Part shown: piece after piece, positions 54,948 to 63,806 of the stretch | Numbering within the stretch: position 1 is the first letter of the stretch | Layout of the letters: each line of letters begins with the position of its first letter | DNA from: Acidobacteriota bacterium | GTDB lineage: Bacteria; Acidobacteriota; Blastocatellia; Pyrinomonadales; Pyrinomonadaceae | NCBI GenBank assembly: GCA_020199835.1 | Contig: JAIVJV010000001.1 | Span: 186,001 to 250,000 of the forward strand | Reading direction: 5' to 3' | DNA length: 64,000 nt | Notes under the pieces: generated by a model | The model's input: only the letters and a program-made list of their open reading frames with translations | Database searches by the model: none | Told to the model about the DNA's origin: nothing | Translations under genes and position numbers: made by a program

Positions 54948-57263
54948 GTGGCTTGGGCAACTTCATTAGACAAGGCGATCGGCCGGAAAGCGATCCATTT
55001 AAACAAGGACGAGTCAGTGAAAGCGATTCTGCTGGCTCTCTTGCTGTTGCTGACGGCAGCTTTCAGCATTCGTGAACACGATCCACCGGCGGCACTTTCG
55101 CCAAGTGCGCCTGCAGAAGTGTTTTCGGCCGGCCGCGCAATTCAGCATTTGTCCGCGATTGCAGAAAAACCACGTCCGATGGGGTCGGCAGCACACCACG
55201 CAGTTCAGGAGTACCTGCTGAAACATCTGTCGGGTGCTGGTCTCGAGTCGCAGGTTCAGACAGCCGTCGCCCTCGCCAGGAACGTTAGCGAGCCGATGAA
55301 AATAAACACGGTGCAGAATGTTGTCGGCCGGCTTAGAGGCACCGCCGGCGGCAAGGCGGTATTGTTGATCGCCCACTACGATTCGCTGATGAACAGCTTC
55401 GGCGCCAGTGACAACGGCGCGTCGATCGCATCGCTGCTCGAGACGCTGAGAGCGCTCAAAACGGGACCACCACTCCAGAACGACGTCATCTTTCTTTTTA
55501 CCGACGGTGAAGAAGAAGGAATGCTGGGAGCACGTGCGTTCGTCACGGAACACCGGTGGATGGAAGATGTGGGCGTCGCGCTGAACTTCGATGCGCGCGG
55601 TAACACTGGTCCGGTGTTTATGTTTGAGACCAGCGAAAATAACGGTTGGCTCATCGACCAGTTTGCCAAAGCGTCTCCATATCCGGTGGCTCACTCGCTC
55701 TCGTACGAACTCTATCAACTGCTACCAAACGACACTGACCTGACTCTTTTCAAAAAAGCGGGCCTGCCCGGCCTCAACTTTGCCAACATCGACGGGATCG
55801 AGCACTATCACGGTCCGCTCGACAACCTGCAAGTAGTCGATCCGGACACTATCCAACATCGCGGCTCCTACGTTTTGGCGCTCACACGCCAGTTTGGCGA
55901 TCAGGATCTCAATCAGGCAAGACAGAAAAATGAAGTCTACTTCGATCTGTTTGGCGGTTTCCTGGTCCACTATTCAAACGTCTGGGTGTTTCCGCTGACG
56001 CTGTTGCTGTTTGCCTTGTTCGTTGCGGTAGTCGTTATCGGAGCTCGCAATAACCGGCTGACTATTCCCGGAATTGTAGTTGGTTTTGTGTCTCTTTTGA
56101 TTAGCCTGGTGGTTACTTCGCTGCTGAGCTGGTTGCTTTGGAAAACGATGTGGATGATCCGTCCCGGCCCCTCTTCGGCGGCGACACAAAGCCGTCTGCT
56201 GATGTTTGGCTTTGCAGCCCTGGCGATCGCGGTCACCGTCGCGGTTTACACTTTTGTGCGCGATCGAGCCACTGTCGAGAGTCTGGCGGTAGGAAGTTTG
56301 GCCTGGTGGGTGCTGCTAATGATCTTCATTAGCATTTTCCTGCCCGGCGCCACGTTTATTTTTCACTGGCCGCTGTTGTTCATGTTGCTCGGGCTTGGTT
56401 GGACCATGTTCTCGCCACCGAATAAGAGCAATGGTTTACGCAACTTTATTGTTCTCGGTGTGTGCGCCTTGCCGGCAATCATCTTGATGGCGCCTGTCAT
56501 TTACCAAATCTTTGTCGGTCTGACCTTGAACTTTGCTTTCTTGATCGTCGCGCTGCTGGTGCTGCTTTTCGGCCTGCTGATACCACAGCTTCGCCTGATC
56601 GCGACGCCTTTCAAGTGGATGCTGCCCGGCGCAGCGGCCGCAGCCGCGGCCGTTTTGCTCGTTGCCGGTGTGGTGAGTAACGCGATACCCGCACACAAAC
56701 CGTCCAACCGGATCTTCTACGCGTTGAACACCGATACGGGAAAGGCAAACTGGGCCAGCGATCTTTCACAGCCTGACGAACGAAGTTCGCGGTTGTTCGG
56801 TGGCGCAACTGAGAAGGGAACTCTCGCTGATTTTGCTTATAAACAAAAATCGCGCGAGTACACGTTCAGTGCCGCTCCGGTTGCGCAATTACAGGCGCCA
56901 CAGCTCTCGGTGGTTGAAGACAAGACCCTCGATGGCGTGCGCACGCTGAAGATGCGACTTTCCTCGCCGCGAGAAGCGGGGCTGATAGCGGTATATGTTG
57001 ATTCCGCTGTGCAGGTGTTGAGCGCGTCCGTCAACAACACGTCGATCACTGAGGAACCGAAAGATCAGTGGGGCGTACAGATCGACGGCTTTCCGAAACA
57101 AGGTGTCGAACTGCAGATGCAGGTAAGAACGTCGGAGCCGTTGAAGCTGCGGCTGGTGGATCAGTCGTATGGACTGCCATCGCTGAATGGAGCGTCTGCG
57201 AGTGCTCAAACTGCAACCGAAACCCCGGATTTAACATTACTCGTTAAATCGTTCACTCTTTGA
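54948..57263 (+). CDS. membrane-bound M28 family metallopeptidase
   Basis: A 771-residue protein. A hydrophobic segment at about 25-42 is followed by an M28 aminopeptidase domain (about 50-325) with the two-zinc ligand pattern: IAHYDS, ASDNGAS, the catalytic pair in TDGEEEG, NFDARG and YHGPLDN. About eight hydrophobic segments span residues 345-590, and a roughly 170-residue C-terminal soluble domain follows, resembling the vacuolar/ER M28 peptidases in layout. The catalytic domain probably faces the periplasm. It is the last gene before the terminator and starts (GTG, with AGAGGA at good spacing) 11 bases after the type II thioesterase, so it belongs to the cluster. It could trim an exported precursor or degrade the product for self-protection. 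Confidence 0.88.
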   Translation: MAWATSLDKAIGRKAIHLNKDESVKAILLALLLLLTAAFSIREHDPPAALSPSAPAEVFSAGRAIQHLSAIAEKPRPMGSAAHHAVQEYLLKHLSGAGLESQVQTAVALARNVSEPMKINTVQNVVGRLRGTAGGKAVLLIAHYDSLMNSFGASDNGASIASLLETLRALKTGPPLQNDVIFLFTDGEEEGMLGARAFVTEHRWMEDVGVALNFDARGNTGPVFMFETSENNGWLIDQFAKASPYPVAHSLSYELYQLLPNDTDLTLFKKAGLPGLNFANIDGIEHYHGPLDNLQVVDPDTIQHRGSYVLALTRQFGDQDLNQARQKNEVYFDLFGGFLVHYSNVWVFPLTLLLFALFVAVVVIGARNNRLTIPGIVVGFVSLLISLVVTSLLSWLLWKTMWMIRPGPSSAATQSRLLMFGFAALAIAVTVAVYTFVRDRATVESLAVGSLAWWVLLMIFISIFLPGATFIFHWPLLFMLLGLGWTMFSPPNKSNGLRNFIVLGVCALPAIILMAPVIYQIFVGLTLNFAFLIVALLVLLFGLLIPQLRLIATPFKWMLPGAAAAAAAVLLVAGVVSNAIPAHKPSNRIFYALNTDTGKANWASDLSQPDERSSRLFGGATEKGTLADFAYKQKSREYTFSAAPVAQLQAPQLSVVEDKTLDGVRTLKMRLSSPREAGLIAVYVDSAVQVLSASVNNTSITEEPKDQWGVQIDGFPKQGVELQMQVRTSEPLKLRLVDQSYGLPSLNGASASAQTATETPDLTLLVKSFTL

Positions 57264-57288
57264 GAAACAAGGACGGCAAGTTGAAAGT

Positions 57289-57320
57289 AAAACGGGCGCC
57301 GCTCTGGCGCCCGTTTTGTT
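57289..57320 (+). terminator. intrinsic terminator closing the NRPS cluster
   Basis: AAAACGGGCGCC, a 5-base loop GCTCT, then GGCGCCCGTTTT: a perfect 12-bp GC-rich hairpin ending in a T run. Because of the A run on the other side it can also stop transcription coming from the minus-strand gene to its right, so it is bidirectional. It lies 26 bases after the last cluster gene. Confidence 0.93.
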
Positions 57321-57344
57321 TACGGGAAGTTTGAACGAGGGAAG

Positions 57345-57875
57345 TTACCCGCTGGCACGTTCGAGATTGTCTCTGCTGACGACCACACGTCCCTGGTAAC
57401 TGATCGTTGTAAGCAACACGGAAATTCGTTCGTTGTCGTTAAGCTCACGTTCAAACACGCCGTGGAAATCTCGCAGTGGTCCAGCTTTGATGACCACCTT
57501 GTCGCCAAGCTTCAGATCTTCACCCAGTTTGACGAAACCATGTTCGTCGATGCGCGCACTTAGAATCTGGATGACATCTTCTTCAACCGGAGTCGGCTCG
57601 CCGCCGAAGCTCACCACGTGATGCACGCCACGAGTGAATGAAATCTTCGCCAGCTGTTTACGCGCGTTGAATTTAGCAAAGATGTAACGCGGAAACAGCG
57701 GCTTGGTGACGTAAGTGGGCGCACCAGTGAACTCATTGACCCGGCGTGATTTCATCTTCGGAAGTAACGTCTCGACACCCCAGCATTTCAAGTTGCTGTA
57801 GGCGCGATCTTCTTGTTTCGGGTTTGTATGCACAACGTACCATTGGGGGAGATGGTCTACTGCTTCGATACTCAT
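57345..57875 (-). CDS. NusG paralogue (RfaH/LoaP-like elongation factor)
   Basis: A 176-residue specialised NusG: an NGN domain (QWYVVHTNPKQEDRAY, KPLFPRYIFAKFN, TRGVHHVVSFGG, TPVEEDVI) and a KOW domain at about 115-150 (LKLGDKVVIKAGPLRDF HGVF region). Such proteins ride on RNA polymerase and suppress early termination in long operons; RfaH, LoaP, UpxY and TaA are known examples, two of them for antibiotic clusters. It faces the end of a roughly 57-kb one-direction cluster, which makes that cluster its likely target, though this is inference. I chose the ATG at 57875, which has GGAG at ideal spacing, over an in-frame ATG at 57905 that would place the hairpin described separately inside the coding region. 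Confidence 0.87.
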   Translation of the reverse strand: MSIEAVDHLPQWYVVHTNPKQEDRAYSNLKCWGVETLLPKMKSRRVNEFTGAPTYVTKPLFPRYIFAKFNARKQLAKISFTRGVHHVVSFGGEPTPVEEDVIQILSARIDEHGFVKLGEDLKLGDKVVIKAGPLRDFHGVFERELNDNERISVLLTTISYQGRVVVSRDNLERASG

Positions 57876-57882
57876 TTTCAGG

Positions 57883-57900
57883 CTCCATTCGCAAATGGAG
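57883..57900 (-). promoter_or_regulatory. hairpin enclosing the ribosome-binding site of the NusG-like gene
   Basis: Read on the minus strand: CTCCATT, loop TGCG, AATGGAG, then CCTGAAA and the ATG at 57875. The 7-bp arms match perfectly, and the right arm contains the GGAG that best serves this start. Folding would therefore hide the ribosome-binding site behind a built-in anti-Shine-Dalgarno CTCC. If the upstream ATG at 57905 is used instead, the repeat is coding and the regulatory reading falls. Confidence 0.55.
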
Positions 57901-57905
57901 TCCAC

Positions 57906-58080
57906 TGCAACAGCCCCTTGTTCTTAATCAATAGTGCTATAAGATAGTGGCTTGGACCAACGCTCGAACATAGCCATTCCAGCCGCACTCCGGATCGAGC
58001 AACGGTGGTGATCGCTAATGAGCTATGGAGAAAGACGGACCTAGCCGAGGAGCATCGTGCATTGTGACTCCGATAATTGT
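57906..58080. other. gene-free stretch upstream of the NusG-like gene
   Basis: No credible reading frame on either strand. It should hold the minus-strand promoter of the NusG-like gene; an A/T-rich patch around 57928-57950 is the best place, but no clear pair of hexamers was found. Together with the RNA and leader features to its right it forms a gene-free region of about 700 bases. Confidence 0.5.
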
Positions 58081-58110
58081 TTGAGTCCACACTGCACTTT
58101 GCGCTATGAT
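58081..58110 (+). promoter_or_regulatory. sigma70-like promoter
   Basis: TTGAGT at 58081-58086 and TATGAT at 58105-58110, separated by 18 bases. It would start a transcript near 58117, ahead of the strong terminator at 58170-58210. Found by eye only. Confidence 0.5.
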
Positions 58111-58116
58111 GCAGGC

Positions 58117-58210
58117 TGTCGAGCGACGCACCTTTACGCTCATGCAGTGTGAGGGTTGTGTTGTCAGATGCTCCGTTGTTACCGGCCAGTAACGACGGAG
58201 CTTTTTAGTT
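58117..58210 (+). ncRNA. candidate short RNA (about 95 nt)
   Basis: Sequence between the promoter-like pair and an intrinsic terminator, with no open reading frame worth calling. It includes a small possible stem CTCA/TGAG around 58139-58153 before the terminator hairpin. It may be an independent small RNA or the prematurely ended leader of the peptidase-like gene at 58581. No known RNA family was recognised. Confidence 0.4.
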
Positions 58211-58214
58211 TTTT
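58170..58214 (+). terminator. strong intrinsic terminator with no gene before it
   Basis: Left arm GCTCCGTTGTTAC (58170-58182), 6-base loop, right arm GTAACGACGGAGC (58189-58201): 13 pairs with one G-U, followed by TTTTTAGTTTTTT. It acts on + strand transcripts. The nearest + gene to the left already has its own terminator, so a separate transcript must end here. Confidence 0.85.
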
Positions 58215-58269
58215 AGCGTAACCTTCCTTTTCTCCAGCAATCAAAAAGCATCATTTTCGGGCTAAGAGC

Positions 58270-58500
58270 CGCCCGCAAATGACGATGGGTTACAACGAGA
58301 GTCGTTGTAAAAGTTCCGGGCGATGAAACTATTGCAACTAAAAACTAAAACCTCGTCAAACAGTTGACCGATGATTTTTTGTTATGCTGCTAACGCGCGA
58401 CGTAAACAGCGCTTTAGCCTACTGGGAAGGCTAACAAGTCAATAAATCCCGAACGGTAGGGAGACCGAGAGTTTGATTACCGTTACAGAGTTGAGCGAGG
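58270..58500 (+). promoter_or_regulatory. possible structured leader of the peptidase-like gene
   Basis: Gene-free sequence with several clean inverted repeats: TTACAACGA/TCGTTGTAA at 58290-58298 and 58302-58310 (9 bp, 3-base loop), framed by GCCCG/CGGGC; TAGCCT/AGGCTA at 58415-58420 and 58428-58433; and AACGGTA/TACCGTT at 58452-58458 and 58478-58484. The density suggests a folded 5' leader or a second RNA. I could not match it to a riboswitch class I know. Confidence 0.35.
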
Positions 58501-58580
58501 CCAATGATACTCCTTTCTGATCAACTGTCAACTGAAAAGAAGCTTGCATTCGGCCCTGTGTCGTTGCGATTTAATTGCAA

Positions 58581-59618
58581 ATGAGACGAGCTTTTCTGTT
58601 CATTATTATCGCTGCTTTAATCGGTTCAACCGCATGGGCTGTACGCCGTTTTATATCAGTCAAACGCCTTCGCGAATCAACAATTAACATACCAACTCCG
58701 GCAAACAATCGTACTCCTGACCATTGGACCGCGGCAGTCGAAAAGGTCAAAGCCGATCGCGGTGAACCTATGGGCGGAGGCGCTGCTGCCACCACTCCGG
58801 CTGAGCTCAGACACTACAGTGAACGCTACTGGTTTCTCGCTACCCAGATCGCCGATGTCGCCAAACACAACTTGCAAATTTGCCGGGACTACTTCGATCT
58901 CGCGGCGATGATCCAACGCGGTGAGATCGTTTCCGTTCCCGGAGTTAGTGAAACGTACGTGTTGTATGGTGTTGGTCAGAGAGTCAACGATGAAGCGTTT
59001 ACGCCGGCTGAAGATTCAGTTGCTGATCACACGGCGCTACAAGCGTTGGCGAAAAACTTAGGCGGCCGTTCATACAACCTGGACGATCCCGCGGCTCGCG
59101 AAGCGCTGAAAGGCAGCATGCTCAGTTCGTTACGACCAGCGGCGTTCAAGGTTCTGCAAGAGGTTGCGAGTGCGTATCATCGACAATTCGCTCGTCCGCT
59201 GCCGGTCAGCTCGCTTGTTAGACCCGAACAGTATCAACAATCGTTGCGCAGGGTTAATCGCAATGCTGTGCTCATCGAGACGCCGCCACATTCAACCGGA
59301 CTCGCGTTTGACATCGATTATCGATACATGAGCGGCGCCGAGCAGACGTTTGTGATGGCAGAGCTCGCGCGTTTAAAGAACGAAGGCCGTATCGAGGCGA
59401 TCCGCGAGCGTAACGCGAATTATCACGTGTTTGCCTTCCTGGATGGTACGCGTCCAAGTGACGATCTGATCGCGTCAAAGCTCGATGAAGCCGTGCCGCC
59501 GGGACGCCAGGCACATCACGCGAGTGAGAAGAAGGAGACTAAAAAGGCGGCTAAACGAAGCAGTGGCAGCAAGCGCAAACCCGCACCGCAGCGACGTCAA
59601 CGCCGGCGTCGCCGCTGA
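58581..59618 (+). CDS. exported M15-like (DUF5715-type) peptidase-like protein
   Basis: A 345-residue protein with an N-terminal hydrophobic anchor or signal (RAFLFIIIAALIGSTAWA). The core near residues 230-290 has PPHSTGLAFDIDYRYM, matching the SxHxxGxAxD zinc motif of M15 peptidases, and NYHVFAF, which stands where M15 enzymes have WHxE; the last motif is weaker, so activity is uncertain. The end is extremely basic (a run of Lys then Arg), perhaps for wall or nucleic acid binding. It probably acts on peptidoglycan outside the membrane. I chose ATG 58581; a TTG six bases earlier is in frame. Not part of the NRPS cluster as far as can be seen. Confidence 0.75.
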   Translation: MRRAFLFIIIAALIGSTAWAVRRFISVKRLRESTINIPTPANNRTPDHWTAAVEKVKADRGEPMGGGAAATTPAELRHYSERYWFLATQIADVAKHNLQICRDYFDLAAMIQRGEIVSVPGVSETYVLYGVGQRVNDEAFTPAEDSVADHTALQALAKNLGGRSYNLDDPAAREALKGSMLSSLRPAAFKVLQEVASAYHRQFARPLPVSSLVRPEQYQQSLRRVNRNAVLIETPPHSTGLAFDIDYRYMSGAEQTFVMAELARLKNEGRIEAIRERNANYHVFAFLDGTRPSDDLIASKLDEAVPPGRQAHHASEKKETKKAAKRSSGSKRKPAPQRRQRRRRR

Positions 59619-59717
59619 TCACGCAGGATCGATTTTTCGTCGAACCGGATGCAGTTTTCGTGCATCGTACTATTCCCCCCGACAAACCTCACCTAAAACA
59701 GCCGTACGCGGAAAGTT

Positions 59718-60602
<885 letters not shown>

Positions 60603-60615
60603 TACACTTGCCGCG

Positions 60616-61779
60616 GTGAACTTTCTTGGCCACACGACCGCTCTCTTACTGATCCTGCTGTTTTCCGGCGCGGCACACGCACAAGCAAAACCCGACAAGG
60701 AATATCTGTTCTATGTTCTGTCCGAAGCGGCTGACAAAATCGCCCTCGTCCGCTTCGGCCCTAGAGGCGTAAGTATCGAGCAGCAGCTCGATACCGGCGA
60801 TATGCCGATCGACATTGATGGTCCACACGGCATCGTTATCTCGCCCGATCGACAATTCTTCTACGTCACGATCGCGCACGGCCGGCCATTCGGCACCGTG
60901 TGGAAGTACAGAACGAAAGACAACTCACCAGCGGGCAAAACAACTCTCGGACTCTTTCCCGCCACGCTCGACGTCACGCCCGACGGCAATTTTCTCTACG
61001 TCGTGAATTTCAATCTGCATGGCGACATGGCGCCTTCGTCAGTCTCAGTTGTTTCAACGGAAACAATGATCGAGGTCGCGCGCATTCCAACCTGCACGAT
61101 GCCGCACGGCTCGCGTTTGAATCCGCAGGGAACGAAACAGTATTCCGCCTGCATGATGGACGACATGCTCGTCGAGATCGACACGCGCACACTGAAAGCC
61201 ACGCGGCATTTTCTCGTCACTAAAAACAAAGAGATGGGAATGAATGGACCACCGAACATGCCCGCGGGTTCATCGCACGCAACCCCGGGCGCTAAAAACA
61301 CCGGCGGGCATGGCACAGAGCCGCCGAAGGCCGGCGACAACTCTTGTTCGCCGACGTGGGCGGAACCTTCAGCGGATGGATCTTCCATATTCGTCGCGTG
61401 TAATGGCTCGAGTGAGATCGTTGAGATTAACGCCACGAACTGGCAGTTTGTGCGGCGCATTCCCGCGCGCCCGGGCGTCTACAACCTCGAAGCCACGCAC
61501 GATGGCCAGCGGCTGATCGCGACGAACAAGCGCGATCAGTCCGTTTCGATTTATGAAGTGAAGAGCGGCAGGGAACTAGCGCGTCTGCCGACGAAGCGGA
61601 AGGTGCTGCACGGTGTGGTTGTGTCGCCGGATGATCGTTACGCGTTCGTCACTGTCGAAGGAATTGGATCGGAGCCCGGCACCGTCGAGATCATCGATCT
61701 GCGACAGTTGAAAACCGTGACTACGATCGATCTGCCGCCGGGCGCGGCCGGCATTGACTTTTACAAAACGAGTCCGTGA
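60616..61779 (+). CDS. secreted YncE-like beta-propeller protein
   Basis: A 387-residue protein with a signal peptide (LLLILLFSGAAHAQA) and repeated propeller blades: GIVISPDRQFFYVT, LDVTPDGNFLYVVN, PSADGSSIFVACN, LEATHDGQRLIATN, VVSPDDRYAFVTVE. A Gly/Pro/Met/His-rich stretch at about 205-240 interrupts the blades. Proteins of this kind are periplasmic and of unknown ligand. I chose the GTG at 60616, which directly opens the signal peptide; an ATG at 60550 would overlap the preceding gene by 53 bases and give an odd N terminus. Confidence 0.85.
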   Translation: MNFLGHTTALLLILLFSGAAHAQAKPDKEYLFYVLSEAADKIALVRFGPRGVSIEQQLDTGDMPIDIDGPHGIVISPDRQFFYVTIAHGRPFGTVWKYRTKDNSPAGKTTLGLFPATLDVTPDGNFLYVVNFNLHGDMAPSSVSVVSTETMIEVARIPTCTMPHGSRLNPQGTKQYSACMMDDMLVEIDTRTLKATRHFLVTKNKEMGMNGPPNMPAGSSHATPGAKNTGGHGTEPPKAGDNSCSPTWAEPSADGSSIFVACNGSSEIVEINATNWQFVRRIPARPGVYNLEATHDGQRLIATNKRDQSVSIYEVKSGRELARLPTKRKVLHGVVVSPDDRYAFVTVEGIGSEPGTVEIIDLRQLKTVTTIDLPPGAAGIDFYKTSP

Positions 61780-61787
61780 ATTCCGTG

Positions 61788-63791
61788 TTACTGCCCTGGA
61801 GCCGTTGTCGATCCTTTGTAAATCGGCTCACCCAGTTTCACGATCCACAACCCCGAGTGAATGTCGTTGAAGTAGATCAACCCCTTGTGCGGTTGCGCGC
61901 CCCACGTGAGCGGCAGGTTCGCGCGAAAAGCGTTGGCGTCACCGGTCCAGATGCGCGCAATCTCTCGGCCCTGCGCATACAGATCGCCACACAGTTCGCC
62001 TGACACGTCAACCACTCGCCCGCCGCCGCTGTAATAACCGATGTACATCGTGTCATTCTCAACCCACATGTTGTGAGCGCCGCCTTCAGGCACCGGATAT
62101 TCCGCGACTTTCCGCGGATAATTGATGTCTGAAACGTCAATCACGTGAACAATCCCGCGCACGGGAACACGCGTCGGCGACTTGATGTCGAAGATGGCCG
62201 GGAATACTTCGTCGCCGACGAAGACGTAGTTCTTATAGCGATAGACCGAGTGCGTACCCGCGAGCCAGCCGTTGCCGTAAAGTTCGTTGTGATTGAAACG
62301 AAACTGGCTGACGAGTTTCGGGTTCTTCGGGCTGCCGCCTTTAATTCCCGCGCCGACGTCGAGAATCACGAGACCATCATGCCAGTACGCGAGATAAGCC
62401 AAACCATCCTTAACCTGTAGGTCGTGAAGGTAACGCCCTACGACTTGATCGCCTTCCTTGGTCTGAATCTTACCCACCATCGAATGCTCGGTTTGCCAAC
62501 GCGCAACCTCTTTAGGGTTCTTCACGTCAGCAAAATCGATCACACGCATCGAGCCGGTCGCGTCGTCAGTCAGGTAAACATAATGACCGTCGACGAAAGC
62601 GCTGTGAACTCCGCCGCTGACGGTGGCTGTGTATTCCGAGATCGGTTTCGGGTGAGCGGGATCGGAAGCGTCATAAAACGCGATTCCGTTTTTCCGGTTA
62701 GACGCGCTTTCGCGTGAGATCACGAGAATCTTGCCGTCGGCGGTCGTCGAGATGTCGTTGATCAGGCGCGCATCGACTGTGATCGTGTCGGTAAGCTTCG
62801 GATTTTTCGGATCGGAGATGTCGTAGACGAAAAATCGATCCGCGATCGTCGAGTAGTACGCGTAGTTGCCGATGATCCACTGTTCGGCGCCCTGAAATTC
62901 CTTGAACGGCACACGGCCCACGATCTCGACCTCTCGTTCGAGATTCCGTGGTGAAACGACGATCGACGCACTCGATGACAGATTTCCACTCGTCGCTGTG
63001 ACGATGTACGTGCCTGGCCGTTCGGCGACAAACGCGCCACTGCCATCGACGAAAGCGCCGCTGCCACTTACGGACCAGCGTGTCGCCACGTCGTTCGTCG
63101 GATCGCCTTTCGCACTGAAACGAACCACGTCGCCGGTGCGTGCCGATTTCGCGCCGGCGCTCACCAGCAAACTGCGCAGGTTACTCTTCACGACGTTGAT
63201 GGTCGTGATGCTGGTTGCCGTTCCCGACGTCGCAGTGATCGTTGCTTTACCTGGTCCAACCGCAGTGATCACACCACCTGCGTCAACCAGCGCGACTTGC
63301 GGATTGTCAGACGTCCAGTTGATCGGCACGCCGGTGCGTGGATCGCCGCTGCCCACACGAGTAACTGCGTCGAGCGTGAAACTGCTGCCGACCGCGAGCG
63401 GAGCTTTGATCGGCGTGATATCGATCGTCTTGACCCCCGGCGCTTTCACCATAAACGTCGTGAAGCCCGGCTTGCCGCCGACGATCGCACCGACGGTGAC
63501 TTGACCGATACCAAACAGCTTCACGTTTCCGTTGTCGTCAGCGGCTGCGATATCGAATGGACCAGCGAAGTAAGCCGAGGGTTGTTCCTTGAGCACCGTG
63601 CCCGTGGCGTCTGTGGCCACAGCAGTTACCTTTACAGTCTGTCCGACTTCGGCTTCCTTGACCGGCACAGTGATCTGAACATTACTAACGACCGGCGTCG
63701 CGGGCGCTGGATTCGGACCTTGAGCCACAACGGCAGTCGCCAGCAGGGCCACGGTAACGACAGTAAGGAAGAATCTAGTAAATGCGAACAT
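61788..63791 (-). CDS. secreted Ig-like/LVIVD beta-propeller protein
   Basis: A 667-residue exported protein: signal peptide ending VVAQG near residue 24, three bacterial Ig-like (Big2-type) domains at about 35-310 (INWTSDNPQVALVDAGGVIT and similar), then an LVIVD-repeat propeller from about 325 to the end (FFVYDISDPKNPKLTDT, FYDASDPAHPKPIS, RVIDFADVKNPKEVA, HVIDVSDINYPRKVA). Likely a surface or periplasmic protein; ligand unknown. CGGAGGT stands 5 bases before the ATG. It converges with the YncE-like gene, leaving only 8 bases, and lies 15 bases downstream of a thioredoxin-like gene. Confidence 0.9.
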   Translation of the reverse strand: MFAFTRFFLTVVTVALLATAVVAQGPNPAPATPVVSNVQITVPVKEAEVGQTVKVTAVATDATGTVLKEQPSAYFAGPFDIAAADDNGNVKLFGIGQVTVGAIVGGKPGFTTFMVKAPGVKTIDITPIKAPLAVGSSFTLDAVTRVGSGDPRTGVPINWTSDNPQVALVDAGGVITAVGPGKATITATSGTATSITTINVVKSNLRSLLVSAGAKSARTGDVVRFSAKGDPTNDVATRWSVSGSGAFVDGSGAFVAERPGTYIVTATSGNLSSSASIVVSPRNLEREVEIVGRVPFKEFQGAEQWIIGNYAYYSTIADRFFVYDISDPKNPKLTDTITVDARLINDISTTADGKILVISRESASNRKNGIAFYDASDPAHPKPISEYTATVSGGVHSAFVDGHYVYLTDDATGSMRVIDFADVKNPKEVARWQTEHSMVGKIQTKEGDQVVGRYLHDLQVKDGLAYLAYWHDGLVILDVGAGIKGGSPKNPKLVSQFRFNHNELYGNGWLAGTHSVYRYKNYVFVGDEVFPAIFDIKSPTRVPVRGIVHVIDVSDINYPRKVAEYPVPEGGAHNMWVENDTMYIGYYSGGGRVVDVSGELCGDLYAQGREIARIWTGDANAFRANLPLTWGAQPHKGLIYFNDIHSGLWIVKLGEPIYKGSTTAPGQ

Positions 63792-63806
63792 AAAAACCTC
63801 CGCGAC

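Noticed and set aside
1..57263. Epimerase domains, dual C/E domains, PKS modules or halogenases in the cluster
   Set aside because: Searched for by motif in the translated proteins and not found; all visible modules are plain C, A, T and TE.
58364..58393. Promoter from TTGACC with a following A/T-rich patch
   Set aside because: The candidate -10 sequences are either at 13-base spacing or match poorly.
58375..58500. ydaO-type c-di-AMP riboswitch before a cell-wall gene
   Set aside because: The conserved sequence blocks I remember for that class are not found; only generic stems are visible.
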